A DNA stretch of 64,000 bases from Pseudomonas sp. PD9R (GTDB lineage: Bacteria; Pseudomonadota; Gammaproteobacteria; Pseudomonadales; Pseudomonadaceae). Position 1 is the stretch's first letter. The number at the start of each line of letters is the position of its first letter. The position numbers and the translations under genes were made by a program. Shown here piece by piece: positions 44,346-54,214 of this stretch. Location: the NCBI RefSeq assembly GCF_019200975.1, contig NZ_JAHTMR010000005.1, positions 298,593-362,592 of the forward strand, in the 5' to 3' direction. The notes beneath the pieces are model-generated. The model did no database searches. It saw nothing but the letters and a program-made list of their open reading frames with translations, and had not been told where the DNA came from.

Positions 44346-47300
44346 TCAGTCTGTGGTCGCCAGCGCCGGAAGGGGAGCTGGTTCAGGTCGATGGAATAAC
44401 CGCTCAAGCCACAAGTATATGACCGGCGTGGTGAACAGCGTCAGCGCCTGGCTCACCAGCAAACCGCCAACCACCGCGATCCCCAGCGGTTGGCGCAGTT
44501 CGGCGCCGGTGCCGTAGCCGAGCATCAGCGGCAGGGCGCCGAGCAGGGCGGCGAGGGTGGTCATGATGATCGGTCGGAACCGCGTAATACAGGCCTGGAA
44601 AATCGCCTCTTCGGGCGGCAAACCACCGTTGCGTTGTGCGTCGAGGGCGAAGTCGATCATCAGGATGCCGTTTTTCTTGACGATCCCGATCAGCAACACC
44701 AGGCCGATCAGCGCCATGATCGAAAAGTCCTGGCCGCAGATCCACAGCATGATCACCGCGCCGAGGCCCGCTGAGGGCAGCGTCGAAATGATCGTCAGCG
44801 GATGCACGAAACTCTCGTAGAGCACGCCGAGAATGATGTACACCGCCACCAGCGCCGCCAGGATCAGCCATGGCTGACTGGCCAGCGAACTCTGGAATGC
44901 CTGCGCCGCGCCCTGGAAATTCCCGCTGATGGCCGCCGGCATGCCGATCTCGGCCTTGGCCTGGTTGAGCATGATCACCGCATCGCCCAACGCCACGCCG
45001 GGCGCCAGGTTGAACGACAGGTTGGCGGCCGGGAACATGCCGTCGTGAGCGATGGACAGCGGACCGATGGTCGGCGCATCGAATTTCGCCAACGCCGACA
45101 GCGGCACCATTTCCCCGCTCAGTGGCGAACGCAGGTAGAAATAGTTGAGGCTTTCGGCCTTGCCGCGTTGCTTGGTGTCCAGTTCCAGGATCACGTTGTA
45201 CTGGTTGATCTGGGTCTGGAATTCGTTGATCTGCCGCTGTCCGAAGGCATCGTACAGCGCTTCGTCGACATCACTGGCAGTCAAGCCGAAGCGTGCGGCG
45301 GCGCTGCGGTCGATGCTGATGTGAGTGATGCTGCCGCCCAGTTGCAGGTCGTTGGAAATGTCGCGGAACGCAGGATTGGTTCGCAGTTTTTCCGTCAGGC
45401 GCTGGGTCCAGGTGCTGAGCGTCGGGCCGTCGTTACTCTTGAGTACGTATTGGTACTGGGCACGGCTGGGGCCGGAACTGAGGTTGATGTCCTGCCCGGC
45501 GCGCAGGTACAGCACGATGCCCGGCACCTTCATCAGTTTTGGCCGGATGCGGTCGATGAACTGACTGGCGGACACGTCGCGTTCACCGCGTGGTTTCAAG
45601 GCGATCCAGAAACGGCCGTTGGCGATGGTCTGGTTGCTGCCCGAGACCCCGACCGAGTGGGAAAACGCCTGGACGGCCGGGTCGGCGGCGACGATTTCGG
45701 CCATGGCCAGGTGCTTTTTCACCATGTCGCTGTAGGAAATGTCGGCCGCTGCTTCAGTGGTGCCGAGGACGAAACCGGTGTCCTGGATCGGGAAGAAACC
45801 TTTGGGGATCAAGATGTAACCGGTGATGGCCAGGCCCAGGGAAAGGCAGAACACGCCGATCATCAATTTCTGGTGGGCGAGTGCCCGACGCAGGCCTTTT
45901 TCATAGCCTGCCAGCAAGCGCTCGCCAAACGTCGGTTTGCTGTGGGCATGATGCACCGGCGCGCGCATGAACAACGCAGCCAGAGTCGGGGCCAGCGTCA
46001 GCGACACCACCACCGAAATCATGATGGTCGAGGTCGCAGTCAGGGCGAATTCCTTGAACAACCGGCCAACCACGCCACCCATGAACAGTAAGGGAATAAA
46101 CGCCGCCACCAGCGAGAAACTGATCGAAACCACGGTGAAGCCAATCTCGCCGGCACCCTTGATCGCGGCTTCACGCATGCCGTCGCCGGCCTCCAGGTGT
46201 CGGTGGATGTTTTCCACCACCACAATCGCATCGTCGACCACAAACCCCACGGCGACCACGATCGCCACCAGGGTCAGGTTGTTCAAGCTGAAGCCCATGA
46301 TGTACATCAGGGCGAAACTGGCAGTCAGTGAAACCCCGAGCACTGCCGAGACAATCAGGGTTGCCGACAATTGGCGCAGGAACAGCGCCATGACCGCCAC
46401 CACCAGCATGATCGCGATCAGCAGGGTGATTTCCACTTCATGCAAGGACGCACGAATGGTCTGGGTTCGGTCGATCAATACCTTGACCTGCACCGAGGCC
46501 GGCAACATGGCTTCCAGGCCGGGCAGGGCGGCTTGAATGCGGTCCACCGTCTCGACGATGTTCGCGCCGGGCTGGCGGGATATCACCAGGTTCACCCCGG
46601 GACGATCACCAGACCAGGCTTGGACGTAGGCATCTTCCGAGCCATTGACGACTTTGGCGACATCCTTGAGGTGAACCGGGGCGCCGTCCTTGTAGGAAAC
46701 AATGAGCTGGCTGTACTCCTCGGGGTGGAACAACTGGTCGTTGGTGGACAAAGTCGAGATGCTCGACTCGCCATACAGTGCGCCCTTGGCCAGATTGAGG
46801 CTGGTTTGCTGGATCGCCTGGCGAATGTCCGCCAGGGTCAGGCCGATGGCGGCGAGTTTGTCGGCTGAAGCTTGTACGCGGATTGCCGGACGTTGCTGAC
46901 CGGTGATGTTGATTTGGCCTACGCCATCGATCTGGCTGATCTGACGCGAGAGCAGGGTTTCGACCAGGTCGCTGAGTTCGGTGCCGGGCATTTGCGTGGA
47001 GCTGACACTGAGGATCAGTACCGGGCTGTCGGCCGGGTTGACCTTTTTCCAGGTCGGCAGCGTCGGCATGTCCTTGGGCAGCTTGCCAGCGGCGGTATTG
47101 ATCGCCGCTTGTACTTCCTGGGCGGCAGTGTCGATGCTTTTATCGAGGGTGAATTGCAGGGTCAGCAGGCTTGAGCCCAAGGCACTGCTGGAGGTCATTT
47201 GGGTCATGCCGGGAATGGCGCTGAATTGCACCTCAAGCGGCGTGGCTACCGATGAAGCCATGGTGTCGGGGCTGGCGCCGGGCAGTTGCGCAGACACCTG

Positions 47301-47447
47301 AATGGTCGGGAACTCCGCTTCCGGCAGCGGCGCGATTGGCAACCTCGGGAAGGCAATTACACCCAGCAGCACCAAGGCGAAGGTCAGCAGAATGGTGGCA
47401 ACCGGGCGATCAATGCACCAGGCTGAAACCGAACCATGGCCCTTCAT
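44346..47447 (-). CDS. RND efflux pump inner-membrane subunit (MdtB/MdtC-like)
   Basis: 1033-aa proton-driven exporter with the usual twelve membrane spans and two large periplasmic loops. The proton-relay Asp pair is in VGFVVDDAIVVVENIHRHLE. The second repeat shows GLVLLIGIVKKNGILMIDFA. Close in type to MdtB/MdtC-MuxB/MuxC drug pumps rather than metal pumps of CusA type: the length and the MSVVSLTLAPTLAAL-type region fit drug pumps. Overlaps the adaptor gene by 4 bases. Only one RND subunit is present and no outer-membrane factor lies in the operon. Confidence 0.94.
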   Translation of the reverse strand: MKGHGSVSAWCIDRPVATILLTFALVLLGVIAFPRLPIAPLPEAEFPTIQVSAQLPGASPDTMASSVATPLEVQFSAIPGMTQMTSSSALGSSLLTLQFTLDKSIDTAAQEVQAAINTAAGKLPKDMPTLPTWKKVNPADSPVLILSVSSTQMPGTELSDLVETLLSRQISQIDGVGQINITGQQRPAIRVQASADKLAAIGLTLADIRQAIQQTSLNLAKGALYGESSISTLSTNDQLFHPEEYSQLIVSYKDGAPVHLKDVAKVVNGSEDAYVQAWSGDRPGVNLVISRQPGANIVETVDRIQAALPGLEAMLPASVQVKVLIDRTQTIRASLHEVEITLLIAIMLVVAVMALFLRQLSATLIVSAVLGVSLTASFALMYIMGFSLNNLTLVAIVVAVGFVVDDAIVVVENIHRHLEAGDGMREAAIKGAGEIGFTVVSISFSLVAAFIPLLFMGGVVGRLFKEFALTATSTIMISVVVSLTLAPTLAALFMRAPVHHAHSKPTFGERLLAGYEKGLRRALAHQKLMIGVFCLSLGLAITGYILIPKGFFPIQDTGFVLGTTEAAADISYSDMVKKHLAMAEIVAADPAVQAFSHSVGVSGSNQTIANGRFWIALKPRGERDVSASQFIDRIRPKLMKVPGIVLYLRAGQDINLSSGPSRAQYQYVLKSNDGPTLSTWTQRLTEKLRTNPAFRDISNDLQLGGSITHISIDRSAAARFGLTASDVDEALYDAFGQRQINEFQTQINQYNVILELDTKQRGKAESLNYFYLRSPLSGEMVPLSALAKFDAPTIGPLSIAHDGMFPAANLSFNLAPGVALGDAVIMLNQAKAEIGMPAAISGNFQGAAQAFQSSLASQPWLILAALVAVYIILGVLYESFVHPLTIISTLPSAGLGAVIMLWICGQDFSIMALIGLVLLIGIVKKNGILMIDFALDAQRNGGLPPEEAIFQACITRFRPIIMTTLAALLGALPLMLGYGTGAELRQPLGIAVVGGLLVSQALTLFTTPVIYLWLERLFHRPEPAPLPALATTD

Positions 47448-48604
47448 GGTTGAGCCTCCGTTTGTACCACTTGTGGCGGGTCAGTCAGCACTTGCACGGT
47501 TGAACCCGGTTTGAGCCGCGACTGGCCGTCGCTGACCAGTACATCACCCGGGTTAACGCCTTTGATGATGTCCTGGCCGCTGCCTTGGTAAACCATTTGC
47601 ACCTGGACGGCTTCGACTTTGTCGCCATTGACCCGATACACGAAGTGTTGGTCGAGGCCGCGCTGTACGACCGTCGGCGGCACCACCAGCGCATCTTTAT
47701 CCAGCGCTGTCTGAATTTTTACCGTCACCAGCAGGCCAGGCCAAAGTTTCTGTCCGGGGTTGTTGAATTCGGCTTTGGCGCGAATGGTCCCGGTGTTGGC
47801 GTTGATCTGGTTGTCGATCAGGGTCAGGTGTCCTTCGCCCAGCAAATTGCCGGTTTCGCCGTCGGTGTCGGCACCGATGTAAGCCTTAACCTGTGCACGC
47901 TCGGGGTCGCCGATCAGGCCTTGCAAGGTCGGCAGCATTTGTTGCGGCAGGGAGAACTCCACGGCAATCGGGTCGATCTGGGTCACGGTGAACAGGCCCT
48001 GGGCGTCGGTCATGCGCAGGAAGTTGCCTTCGTCGACTGTGCGAATACCGACGCGGCCGGTGACCGGGGAGCGAATCTGCGTGTAGGACAGTTGCACCTT
48101 GGCCGCATCGATCGAGGCCTGATTGCCTTGGGCGGTGGCCTTGAGTTGGTTGACCAGTGCCTGTTGCTGGTCGTAAGTCTGTTTGGAGACACCGTCGTCG
48201 ACGCTCAGCAGCTTGTAGCGCTTGAGGTTGACCAGCGCGACTTGCAGTTGCGCCTGGCTTTCGCCCAGTTGCGCCTGGGCCTGGTCGAGGTTGGCGCGGA
48301 TCGTGCGGTCGTCGATGGTGGCCAACAAGTCGCCTTGTTTCACCAGTTGGCCTTCTTTGACCAGCAGTTTGGTGAGGATGCCGTCGATTTGCGGACGGAC
48401 CACCACGCTGTGCAGGGACAGGACCGAGCCGATACCGCTGACATAGCGCGGGACGTCTTTTTCGGTGACGTTGATCACGCGAACGGGGATGGCGGTCGAG
48501 GTGACGAGTTTGGTCTTGGCGGGCTTGCTGGCGTACCACAGGCCCAGCGCTGCCAGGATGATCAGGAGGGCGACGAGCAGGGCGGGTTTTTGCTGGATTC
48601 GCAT
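47444..48604 (-). CDS. RND efflux periplasmic adaptor (MdtA-like)
   Basis: 386-aa membrane-fusion protein. An N-terminal signal/anchor (ALLVALLIILAALGLWY) is followed by a lipoyl half, a helical hairpin (NLDQAQAQLGESQAQLQVAL), the second lipoyl half (SYTQIRSPVTGRVGIRTVDE) and a beta-barrel. It joins the RND subunit to an outer-membrane channel. First gene of the four-gene operon. Confidence 0.94.
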   Translation of the reverse strand: MRIQQKPALLVALLIILAALGLWYASKPAKTKLVTSTAIPVRVINVTEKDVPRYVSGIGSVLSLHSVVVRPQIDGILTKLLVKEGQLVKQGDLLATIDDRTIRANLDQAQAQLGESQAQLQVALVNLKRYKLLSVDDGVSKQTYDQQQALVNQLKATAQGNQASIDAAKVQLSYTQIRSPVTGRVGIRTVDEGNFLRMTDAQGLFTVTQIDPIAVEFSLPQQMLPTLQGLIGDPERAQVKAYIGADTDGETGNLLGEGHLTLIDNQINANTGTIRAKAEFNNPGQKLWPGLLVTVKIQTALDKDALVVPPTVVQRGLDQHFVYRVNGDKVEAVQVQMVYQGSGQDIIKGVNPGDVLVSDGQSRLKPGSTVQVLTDPPQVVQTEAQP

Positions 48605-48732
48605 GGGAGTGGGGTGCCGGGGCTGGGTGGTCGTTAGTTTGGTACTTTCCTTTATAAACCTGTTTGGCGGTCAGGAAGGTGACTGCTAACTGACGGCGCT
48701 GTCAGTTTGGGCCGAGGTGGCGCTCCACAAAG

Positions 48733-48891
48733 CAAGATCAAAAGATCGCAGCCTGCGGCTGCTCCTACAGGAGGTACGTGAATGATGTTCGCCGCTTCTG
48801 TAGGAGCAAGGCTTGCCCGCGATGAGAACCGGACAGCCGACCTGGATTTAGAGTGGCCCTATGTAGGCGCAGCCTGCGGCAGCTCCTACAG
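48733..48891. repeat. Cluster of mixed REP units
   Basis: Three REP parts in 160 bases: GATCAAAAGATCGCAGCC...GCTCCTACAGG, a single TGTAGGAGCAAGGCTTGCCC unit (from 48799), and GCGCAGCCTGCGGCAGCTCC (from 48866). It fills most of the 297-base gap between the divergently placed adaptor gene start and the LysR gene end; no reading frame is credible here. Confidence 0.7.
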
Positions 48892-48901
48892 GGGGGATGT
48901 G

Positions 48902-49870
48902 TCAGTTTGCGACCCGCGCCCCGGCCAGGCTCCCGCTCAGCTCATACGCCGCCAGTTCCGCCTGGTGCGCCGCCAATATTTCCGGCAGCGAGCCGCGCAG
49001 GTATTCGACCCAGGTCTTGATCTTCGCATCCAGATACTGCCGGGACGGGTAGATCGCGTACAGGTTCAGTTCCTGCGAACGGTATTTGGGCATCATTCGT
49101 ACCAGCGTGCCATTACGCAGGCCTTCGATGGCGGCGTACAGCGGCAGGACGCCGACGCCCATGCCGCTGGTGATCGCGGATTTCATCGCGTCGGCGGAAT
49201 TCACCAGGAATGGTGAACTGTTGATGGTGACCATTTCCTGGCCGTCGGGGCCGTCGAAGGCCCATTTTTCCAGGGGGATGACCGGGCTCACCAGGCGCAG
49301 GCAGGCGTGGTTGAGCAGGTCGCTGGGTTTCTGTGCGCAGCCGTTGGCTTTGACGTAGGCCGGCGACGCGCAAACGATGCTGAAAGTGATGCCCAGGCGC
49401 TGGGAGACGAAGCCCGAGTCCGGCAGTTCTCTGGCGAGGACGATGGACACGTCGTAACCCTCGTCGAGCAGGTCTGGCACGCGGTTGGCCATGGTCAGGT
49501 CGAAGGTTACGTCCGGATGGGTTTTGCGATAGCGGGCGATGGCGTCGATCACGAAGTGCTGGCCGATGCCGGTCATGGTGTGCACTTTCAACTGCCCGGC
49601 CGGTCGGGCATGGGCGTCGCTGGCTTCGGCTTCGGCTTCTTCGACGTAGGCCAGGATCTGTTCGCAGCGCAGCAGGTAGCGCTTGCCGGCTTCGGTCAAG
49701 GCGATGCGTCGGGTCGTCCGGTTGAGCAGACGGGTTTGCAAGTGGGCTTCCAGGTTGGAGACCGCGCGCGAAACGTTGGCTGTGGTGGTGTCCAGTTGCA
49801 CGGCGGCGGCGGTGAAGCTGCCGGCCTCGGCCACGTAACTGAAGGCGCGCATGTTTTGCAAGGTGTCCAT
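48902..49870 (-). CDS. LysR-family transcriptional regulator
   Basis: 322 aa. N-terminal winged helix-turn-helix (FSYVAEAGSFTAAAVQLDTT...RTTRRIALTEAG), then the periplasmic-binding-like effector domain. It is divergent from the exporter operon at 50165-55066, the arrangement of aaeR with aaeXAB, and probably activates it with an aromatic acid or similar ligand (inference). The shared gap contains a symmetric GTTAACGGTAAC at 49947-49958 as a possible binding site. Confidence 0.93.
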   Translation of the reverse strand: MDTLQNMRAFSYVAEAGSFTAAAVQLDTTTANVSRAVSNLEAHLQTRLLNRTTRRIALTEAGKRYLLRCEQILAYVEEAEAEASDAHARPAGQLKVHTMTGIGQHFVIDAIARYRKTHPDVTFDLTMANRVPDLLDEGYDVSIVLARELPDSGFVSQRLGITFSIVCASPAYVKANGCAQKPSDLLNHACLRLVSPVIPLEKWAFDGPDGQEMVTINSSPFLVNSADAMKSAITSGMGVGVLPLYAAIEGLRNGTLVRMMPKYRSQELNLYAIYPSRQYLDAKIKTWVEYLRGSLPEILAAHQAELAAYELSGSLAGARVAN

Positions 49871-50020
49871 GGGGTGCTCTCGGGTTCGATGGCAAATTGT
49901 GACACGAAGTTTCCGGGGCTGAGACCCCCGACTTACGGATTATCTCGTTAACGGTAACAAAGATTCACAAGAATCCCAGCTTATCGCCATCAAAGCCCAC
50001 CCCTAGAATTGCGCCACCCC

Positions 50021-50105
50021 TGTAGGAGCTGCCGCAGGCTGCGATCTTTTGATTTTTGTTTTTAAGAGCAAGATCAAAAGATCGCAGCCTGCGGCAGCTC
50101 CTACA
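50021..50105. repeat. REP inverted pair
   Basis: TGTAGGAGCTGCCGCAGGCT...GATC faces an almost perfect reverse copy ending GGCAGCTCCTACA, arms of about 35 bases. It lies in the divergent control region between the LysR regulator and the exporter operon. Confidence 0.85.
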
Positions 50106-50164
50106 GGGACCGGGTTTCAATCGGTCCATACATGGGATCTCCCTCACCTCAGGAATTCGCAGCA

Positions 50165-51664
50165 GTGCCGCGTCGTGTCGCAGTAGAGTTCAAGGCTCTC
50201 AGTGTTCTGGTTTTATCGTCAATTATCAGCGGCTGCATCGGAACCGGAGGTATTGCCCCGCAGGGCAAGGCGCTGGAGGCCAATTCACTGGCCACCGACG
50301 AAGCCATCCAGAGCGCCGCTCAGGATGCGCATTGGCCCACTGCCCAGTGGTGGCAGGCTTATGGCGACCCGCAACTGAACCGCTGGATCGACCTCGCCGT
50401 GCAGGGCAGCCCGACCCTGGCCATGGCCGCTGCGCGGGTGCGTCAGGCCAAATCCATGGCCGGCGTGGCCGAATCGGCTGAGTCGTTGCAGGTCAATGGC
50501 GAATCCACCCTCAAGCGCCACAACTGGCCCACCGATCAGTTCTATGGCCCCGGTGACCTGGCCAACACCACCACCTGGGACAACAACGCCGCACTGGGCT
50601 TCAGCTATGCCCTCGACCTCTGGGGCCGCGAAAGCAATGCCACCGAGCGCGCCGTGGACATGGCCCACATGACCGTGGCTGAAGCGCGCCAGGCCCAGCT
50701 CGAATTGCAGAACAACATCGTGCGCGTCTATATCGAGTTGTCGTTGCATTACGCACAGCGGGACATCGTCGAAGCGACATTGAAGCAGCAACAGCAAATT
50801 CTCGACCTGGCGCAAAAACGTTTGAACGGCGGCATCGGCACGCATTTCGAAGTCAGTCAGGCCGAGACGCCGCTGCCGGAAACCCATCGCCAGATCGACG
50901 CGCTGGACGAAGAGATCGCCTTGAGCCGCAATCAACTGGTCGCCCTGGCCGGTAAAGGCCCGGGGGAGAGTGCGCAGTTGCAGCGACCGACGCTGTCGCT
51001 GGGTGCGGCGCTGAAATTGCCGTCGTCGCTTCCCGCGCAATTGCTCGGTCAACGTCCGGACGTGGTTGCCAGTCGCTGGCAAGTGGCGGCACAGGCGCGC
51101 GGTATTGATGTGGCCCACGCCGGTTTCTATCCCAACGTCGATCTGGTGGGCAGCCTCGGCTACATGGCCACTGGCGGCGGGATGCTGGAGTTCTTGACCG
51201 GCAAGAAACTCAACTACAGCGTCGGTCCGGCGATTTCCTTGCCGATCTTCGATGGCGGGCGTTTGCGCGCGGAATTGGGCGAAGCGTCGGCCGGTTATGA
51301 CATCGCCGTGGCCAAGTACAACCAGACGCTGGTCAATGCGCTGAAGAACATCTCCGATCAGTTGATCCGCCGCGAGTCGATGGACAAGCAGCAATCCTTC
51401 GCCGCCGAGTCGGTGGCCACGGCGCAGAAGACCTACGACATCGCGATGATCGCCTACCAGCGTGGGCTCACCGACTACCTCAACGTACTCAACGCCCAAA
51501 CGCTGTTGTTCAAGCAGCAGCAAGTGCAGCAGCAGGTACAGGCCGCGCGATTGAGTGCGCATGCCGAACTGGTGACAGCACTCGGTGGCGGACTGGGGGC
51601 GGGCAATGATGTGCCGAAAGACAGCCAGACTGCTGCACCGAAAACCCCGAGCCTTTTGCGTTGA
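50165..51664 (+). CDS. Outer-membrane efflux lipoprotein (NodT/OprM family)
   Basis: 499 aa with lipobox ISGC (Cys24), so lipidated and placed in the outer membrane as a TolC-like trimeric channel. Two repeats of the OEP domain: one around TLAMAAARVRQAKSM and a second around GYDIAVAKYNQTLVNALKN. GTG at 50165 is preferred: it has an AGGA site about 10 bases away and gives a lipoprotein signal of normal length. An ATG at 50132 is the alternative. It heads the exporter operon, and could also supply the outer-membrane part for the RND pump, which lacks one. Confidence 0.9.
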   Translation: MPRRVAVEFKALSVLVLSSIISGCIGTGGIAPQGKALEANSLATDEAIQSAAQDAHWPTAQWWQAYGDPQLNRWIDLAVQGSPTLAMAAARVRQAKSMAGVAESAESLQVNGESTLKRHNWPTDQFYGPGDLANTTTWDNNAALGFSYALDLWGRESNATERAVDMAHMTVAEARQAQLELQNNIVRVYIELSLHYAQRDIVEATLKQQQQILDLAQKRLNGGIGTHFEVSQAETPLPETHRQIDALDEEIALSRNQLVALAGKGPGESAQLQRPTLSLGAALKLPSSLPAQLLGQRPDVVASRWQVAAQARGIDVAHAGFYPNVDLVGSLGYMATGGGMLEFLTGKKLNYSVGPAISLPIFDGGRLRAELGEASAGYDIAVAKYNQTLVNALKNISDQLIRRESMDKQQSFAAESVATAQKTYDIAMIAYQRGLTDYLNVLNAQTLLFKQQQVQQQVQAARLSAHAELVTALGGGLGAGNDVPKDSQTAAPKTPSLLR

Positions 51665-51674
51665 ATACAAAACC

Positions 51675-51764
51675 TGTGGGAGTGAGCCTGCTCGCGATGA
51701 GGGCGGCACATTCAACAAGGATGTCGACTGATATTCCGCTATCGCCAGCAGGCTGGCTCCCACA
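51675..51764 (+). repeat. 90-bp REP doublet, copy 3 (diverged)
   Basis: TGTGGGAGTGAGCCTGCTCG at the start and TCGCCAGCAGGCTGGCTCCC at the end. Same 90-base length and arm layout as the copies at 2503 and 8066, with compensating G/C changes in the arms. It sits between the outer-membrane factor and the FUSC gene inside the operon. Confidence 0.75.
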
Positions 51765-51803
51765 GATTCTGAACCGTGTCTGGATTTCACTGAGCAGGAT
51801 TTC

Positions 51804-54014
51804 ATGACTCCCTTGCCCGCACCTTTGCGCTGGCTGTATTCCCTGGAATGGCGTCGGGGTTTCTTTGACTGGGCACGCAGCGACGGCGTGACCTGGGTCT
51901 ACATCTTCAAGGTGCTGATCGCGGCGTTCCTGACCTTGTGGCTGGCCATGCGCCTGGAGTTGCCGCAACCGCGTACGGCGATGATTACCGTGTTCATTGT
52001 CATGCAGCCGCAGAGCGGTCATGTGTTCGCCAAGAGCTTTTATCGTTTCCTCGGGACATTGACCGGCTCGGCGGTGATGGTGGCGTTGATTGCCTTGTTT
52101 GCGCAAAACACTGAACTGTTTCTGGGCGCGCTGGCGATCTGGGTCGGTGTCTGTACAGCGGGTGCGGCGCGCTGCCGCAACTTCCGCGCCTATGGTTTTG
52201 TGCTGGCCGGCTACACCGCGGCGATGGTCGGTTTGCCTGCACTGGCGCACCCGGACGGGGCGTTCATGATGGCGGTCTGGCGGGTGCTGGAAATTTCCCT
52301 GGGGATTCTCTGCTCGACCCTGGTCAGCGCCGCGATTCTGCCGCAATCCGCCAGTGCCGCGATGCGCAACGCTTTGTATCAGCGCTTCGGCGTGTTCGCG
52401 CTGTTTGTCACCGATGGTTTGCGCGGGCGCAGTCAGCGCGAGGCCTTCGAGGCCGGCAACGTGCGCTTCATTTCCGAGGCGGTCGGCCTGGAAGGGTTGC
52501 GCAGCGTCACCGTGTTCGAAGACCCGCACATGCGTCGGCGCAACGGTCGGCTCAGCCGCTTGAACAGTGAGTTCATGGGCGTCACCACGCGGTTCAACGC
52601 CTTGCACCAATTGCTGGAACGCCTGCGCAGCAGCGGTAGCGATCATGCGGTGGCGGCGATCAAACCGGGTTTGCAGGATCTCGCCGAATTGCTCGACGGC
52701 TTCAGTGGCCGGGCGCTGACCAGTGCCGATGCGGCGCGTCTGGTCATGGTTCTGACGGCTTACAAGGAAGGCTTGCCAGCGCGGGTGCGCAGCCTGCGGG
52801 CGATTTTCCAGCAGAGCAATCCGAGCGACGCCGAGCAACTGGATTTCCACACCGCGTACGAACTGCTCTATCGCTTCGTCGACGACCTGCACAGTTATGC
52901 CCAGACCCACGCGTCCCTGGCCGATCACAGTCACGAACGGGAGCGTTGGGACGAGCCGTTCACTCCGCAAACCAATTGGCTGGTGTCGGCGGCCTCGGGG
53001 ATTCGCGCGGCATTCATTCTGGTGGTGCTGGGCAGCTACTGGGTAGCCACGGCCTGGCCGAGCGGGGCGACCATGACCCTGATCGCTGCCGCCACCGTCG
53101 GTTTGTCCGCCGCCACGCCGAACCCGAAACGCATGTCCTTCCAGATGGCCTGCGGCACATTTCTTGGGGCATTGATCGGCTTCGTCGAGATGTTTTTCAT
53201 CTTCCCGTGGATCGATGGTTTTCCATTGCTGTGCGTGATGCTCGCGCCGGTGATCGTGCTCGGATCATTCCTGGCGTCGCGGCCGCAGTACGCCGGGGTC
53301 GGGCTGGGGCTTTTGATTTTCTTCAGCACCGGTTCAGTGCCGGACAACCTGACGGTCTACAACCCGTACACCTTCATCAACGACTACATCGCCATGGTGC
53401 TTGGCATGCTGGTGTGCGCGGCAGCGGGGGCGATCATTCTGCCGCCGAACAGCCGCTGGTTGTGGCACCGTTTGGAGCAGGATCTGCGTGGTCAGGTGGT
53501 GTACGCCATCAGCGGCAAACTCAAAGGCCTGGCGTCGAGTTTCGAAAGTCGCACTCGCGACCTGGTGCATCAGGCTTATGGCTTCGCGGCGGGGCAGCCG
53601 TTGGTCCAGCGCAACTTGCTGCGCTGGATGTTCGTGGTGCTGGAAGTCGGCCACGCGATCATCGAGTTGCGCAAGGAGCAGGCGACGCTGCCGGTGCATC
53701 CGGCGTACGCCGAATCCCAGCCGTGGCGTCAGTCCATCCGCGTGATGGGGCGTTCGCTGGTGCGGCTGTTTCTGCGGCCGGGCCAAAGCAATCTGGAACG
53801 CGCGTTGATCGCCGTCGACCATGCCATCAGCCGCGTGCAAGCCACCGACGAACCCTTCGCCCCGCACTTCGATACCTCGGCATTGCGTCGGGTGAAGAGC
53901 TATCTGCACTTCATCCGCACCTCGCTGCTCAACCCGCAATCGCCGCTCGCGGGCTACACACATGCCATTGCCATTGCCACTGCCACGCCGCAAGGACTTG
54001 AACATGCCTCGTGA
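51804..54014 (+). CDS. FUSC-family exporter (AaeB-like)
   Basis: 736-aa inner-membrane protein with two blocks of about six membrane spans (about 30-190 and 395-545), each followed by a large cytoplasmic domain, the usual FUSC layout. AaeB of E. coli exports hydroxybenzoic acids. TPNPKRMSFQMACGTFLGA and NPYTFINDYIAMVLG are visible in the second block. Followed by DUF1656 and HlyD-type genes, overlapping the former by 11 bases. Substrate unknown; aromatic acids are likely by analogy. Confidence 0.9.
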   Translation: MTPLPAPLRWLYSLEWRRGFFDWARSDGVTWVYIFKVLIAAFLTLWLAMRLELPQPRTAMITVFIVMQPQSGHVFAKSFYRFLGTLTGSAVMVALIALFAQNTELFLGALAIWVGVCTAGAARCRNFRAYGFVLAGYTAAMVGLPALAHPDGAFMMAVWRVLEISLGILCSTLVSAAILPQSASAAMRNALYQRFGVFALFVTDGLRGRSQREAFEAGNVRFISEAVGLEGLRSVTVFEDPHMRRRNGRLSRLNSEFMGVTTRFNALHQLLERLRSSGSDHAVAAIKPGLQDLAELLDGFSGRALTSADAARLVMVLTAYKEGLPARVRSLRAIFQQSNPSDAEQLDFHTAYELLYRFVDDLHSYAQTHASLADHSHERERWDEPFTPQTNWLVSAASGIRAAFILVVLGSYWVATAWPSGATMTLIAAATVGLSAATPNPKRMSFQMACGTFLGALIGFVEMFFIFPWIDGFPLLCVMLAPVIVLGSFLASRPQYAGVGLGLLIFFSTGSVPDNLTVYNPYTFINDYIAMVLGMLVCAAAGAIILPPNSRWLWHRLEQDLRGQVVYAISGKLKGLASSFESRTRDLVHQAYGFAAGQPLVQRNLLRWMFVVLEVGHAIIELRKEQATLPVHPAYAESQPWRQSIRVMGRSLVRLFLRPGQSNLERALIAVDHAISRVQATDEPFAPHFDTSALRRVKSYLHFIRTSLLNPQSPLAGYTHAIAIATATPQGLEHAS

Positions 54015-54204
54015 AATCGCCTTCCACGGCGTGTACATGCCGACCATGACCTTGATGTTTCTGATTGCGGCGGTGCTGGCCTGGGCATTCGACCGATTCC
54101 TGTCCGGCTTCGATCTGTACCGCTTCTTCTGGCACCCGGCGCTGCTGCGCCTGAGTTTGTTTACCTGTCTGTTCGGCGTTCTCGCGCTGACTGTTTACCG
54201 TTGA
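54004..54204 (+). CDS. DUF1656 small membrane protein (AaeX-like)
   Basis: 66 aa, two membrane spans (TMTLMFLIAAVLAWAFDRFL and LRLSLFTCLFGVLALTVY), N-terminal PREIAFHGVYMP typical of the family. Function unknown, but it is almost always encoded between FUSC and HlyD-type exporter genes. The ATG at 54004 lies inside the FUSC gene end. A longer frame to 53962 is not supported. Confidence 0.88.
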   Translation: MPREIAFHGVYMPTMTLMFLIAAVLAWAFDRFLSGFDLYRFFWHPALLRLSLFTCLFGVLALTVYR

Positions 54205-54214
54205 GATCGTCCTG

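Noticed and set aside
48733..48891. Possible CRISPR-like repeat cluster
   Set aside because: The repeats are unequal inverted REP units with no regular spacers and no cas genes.
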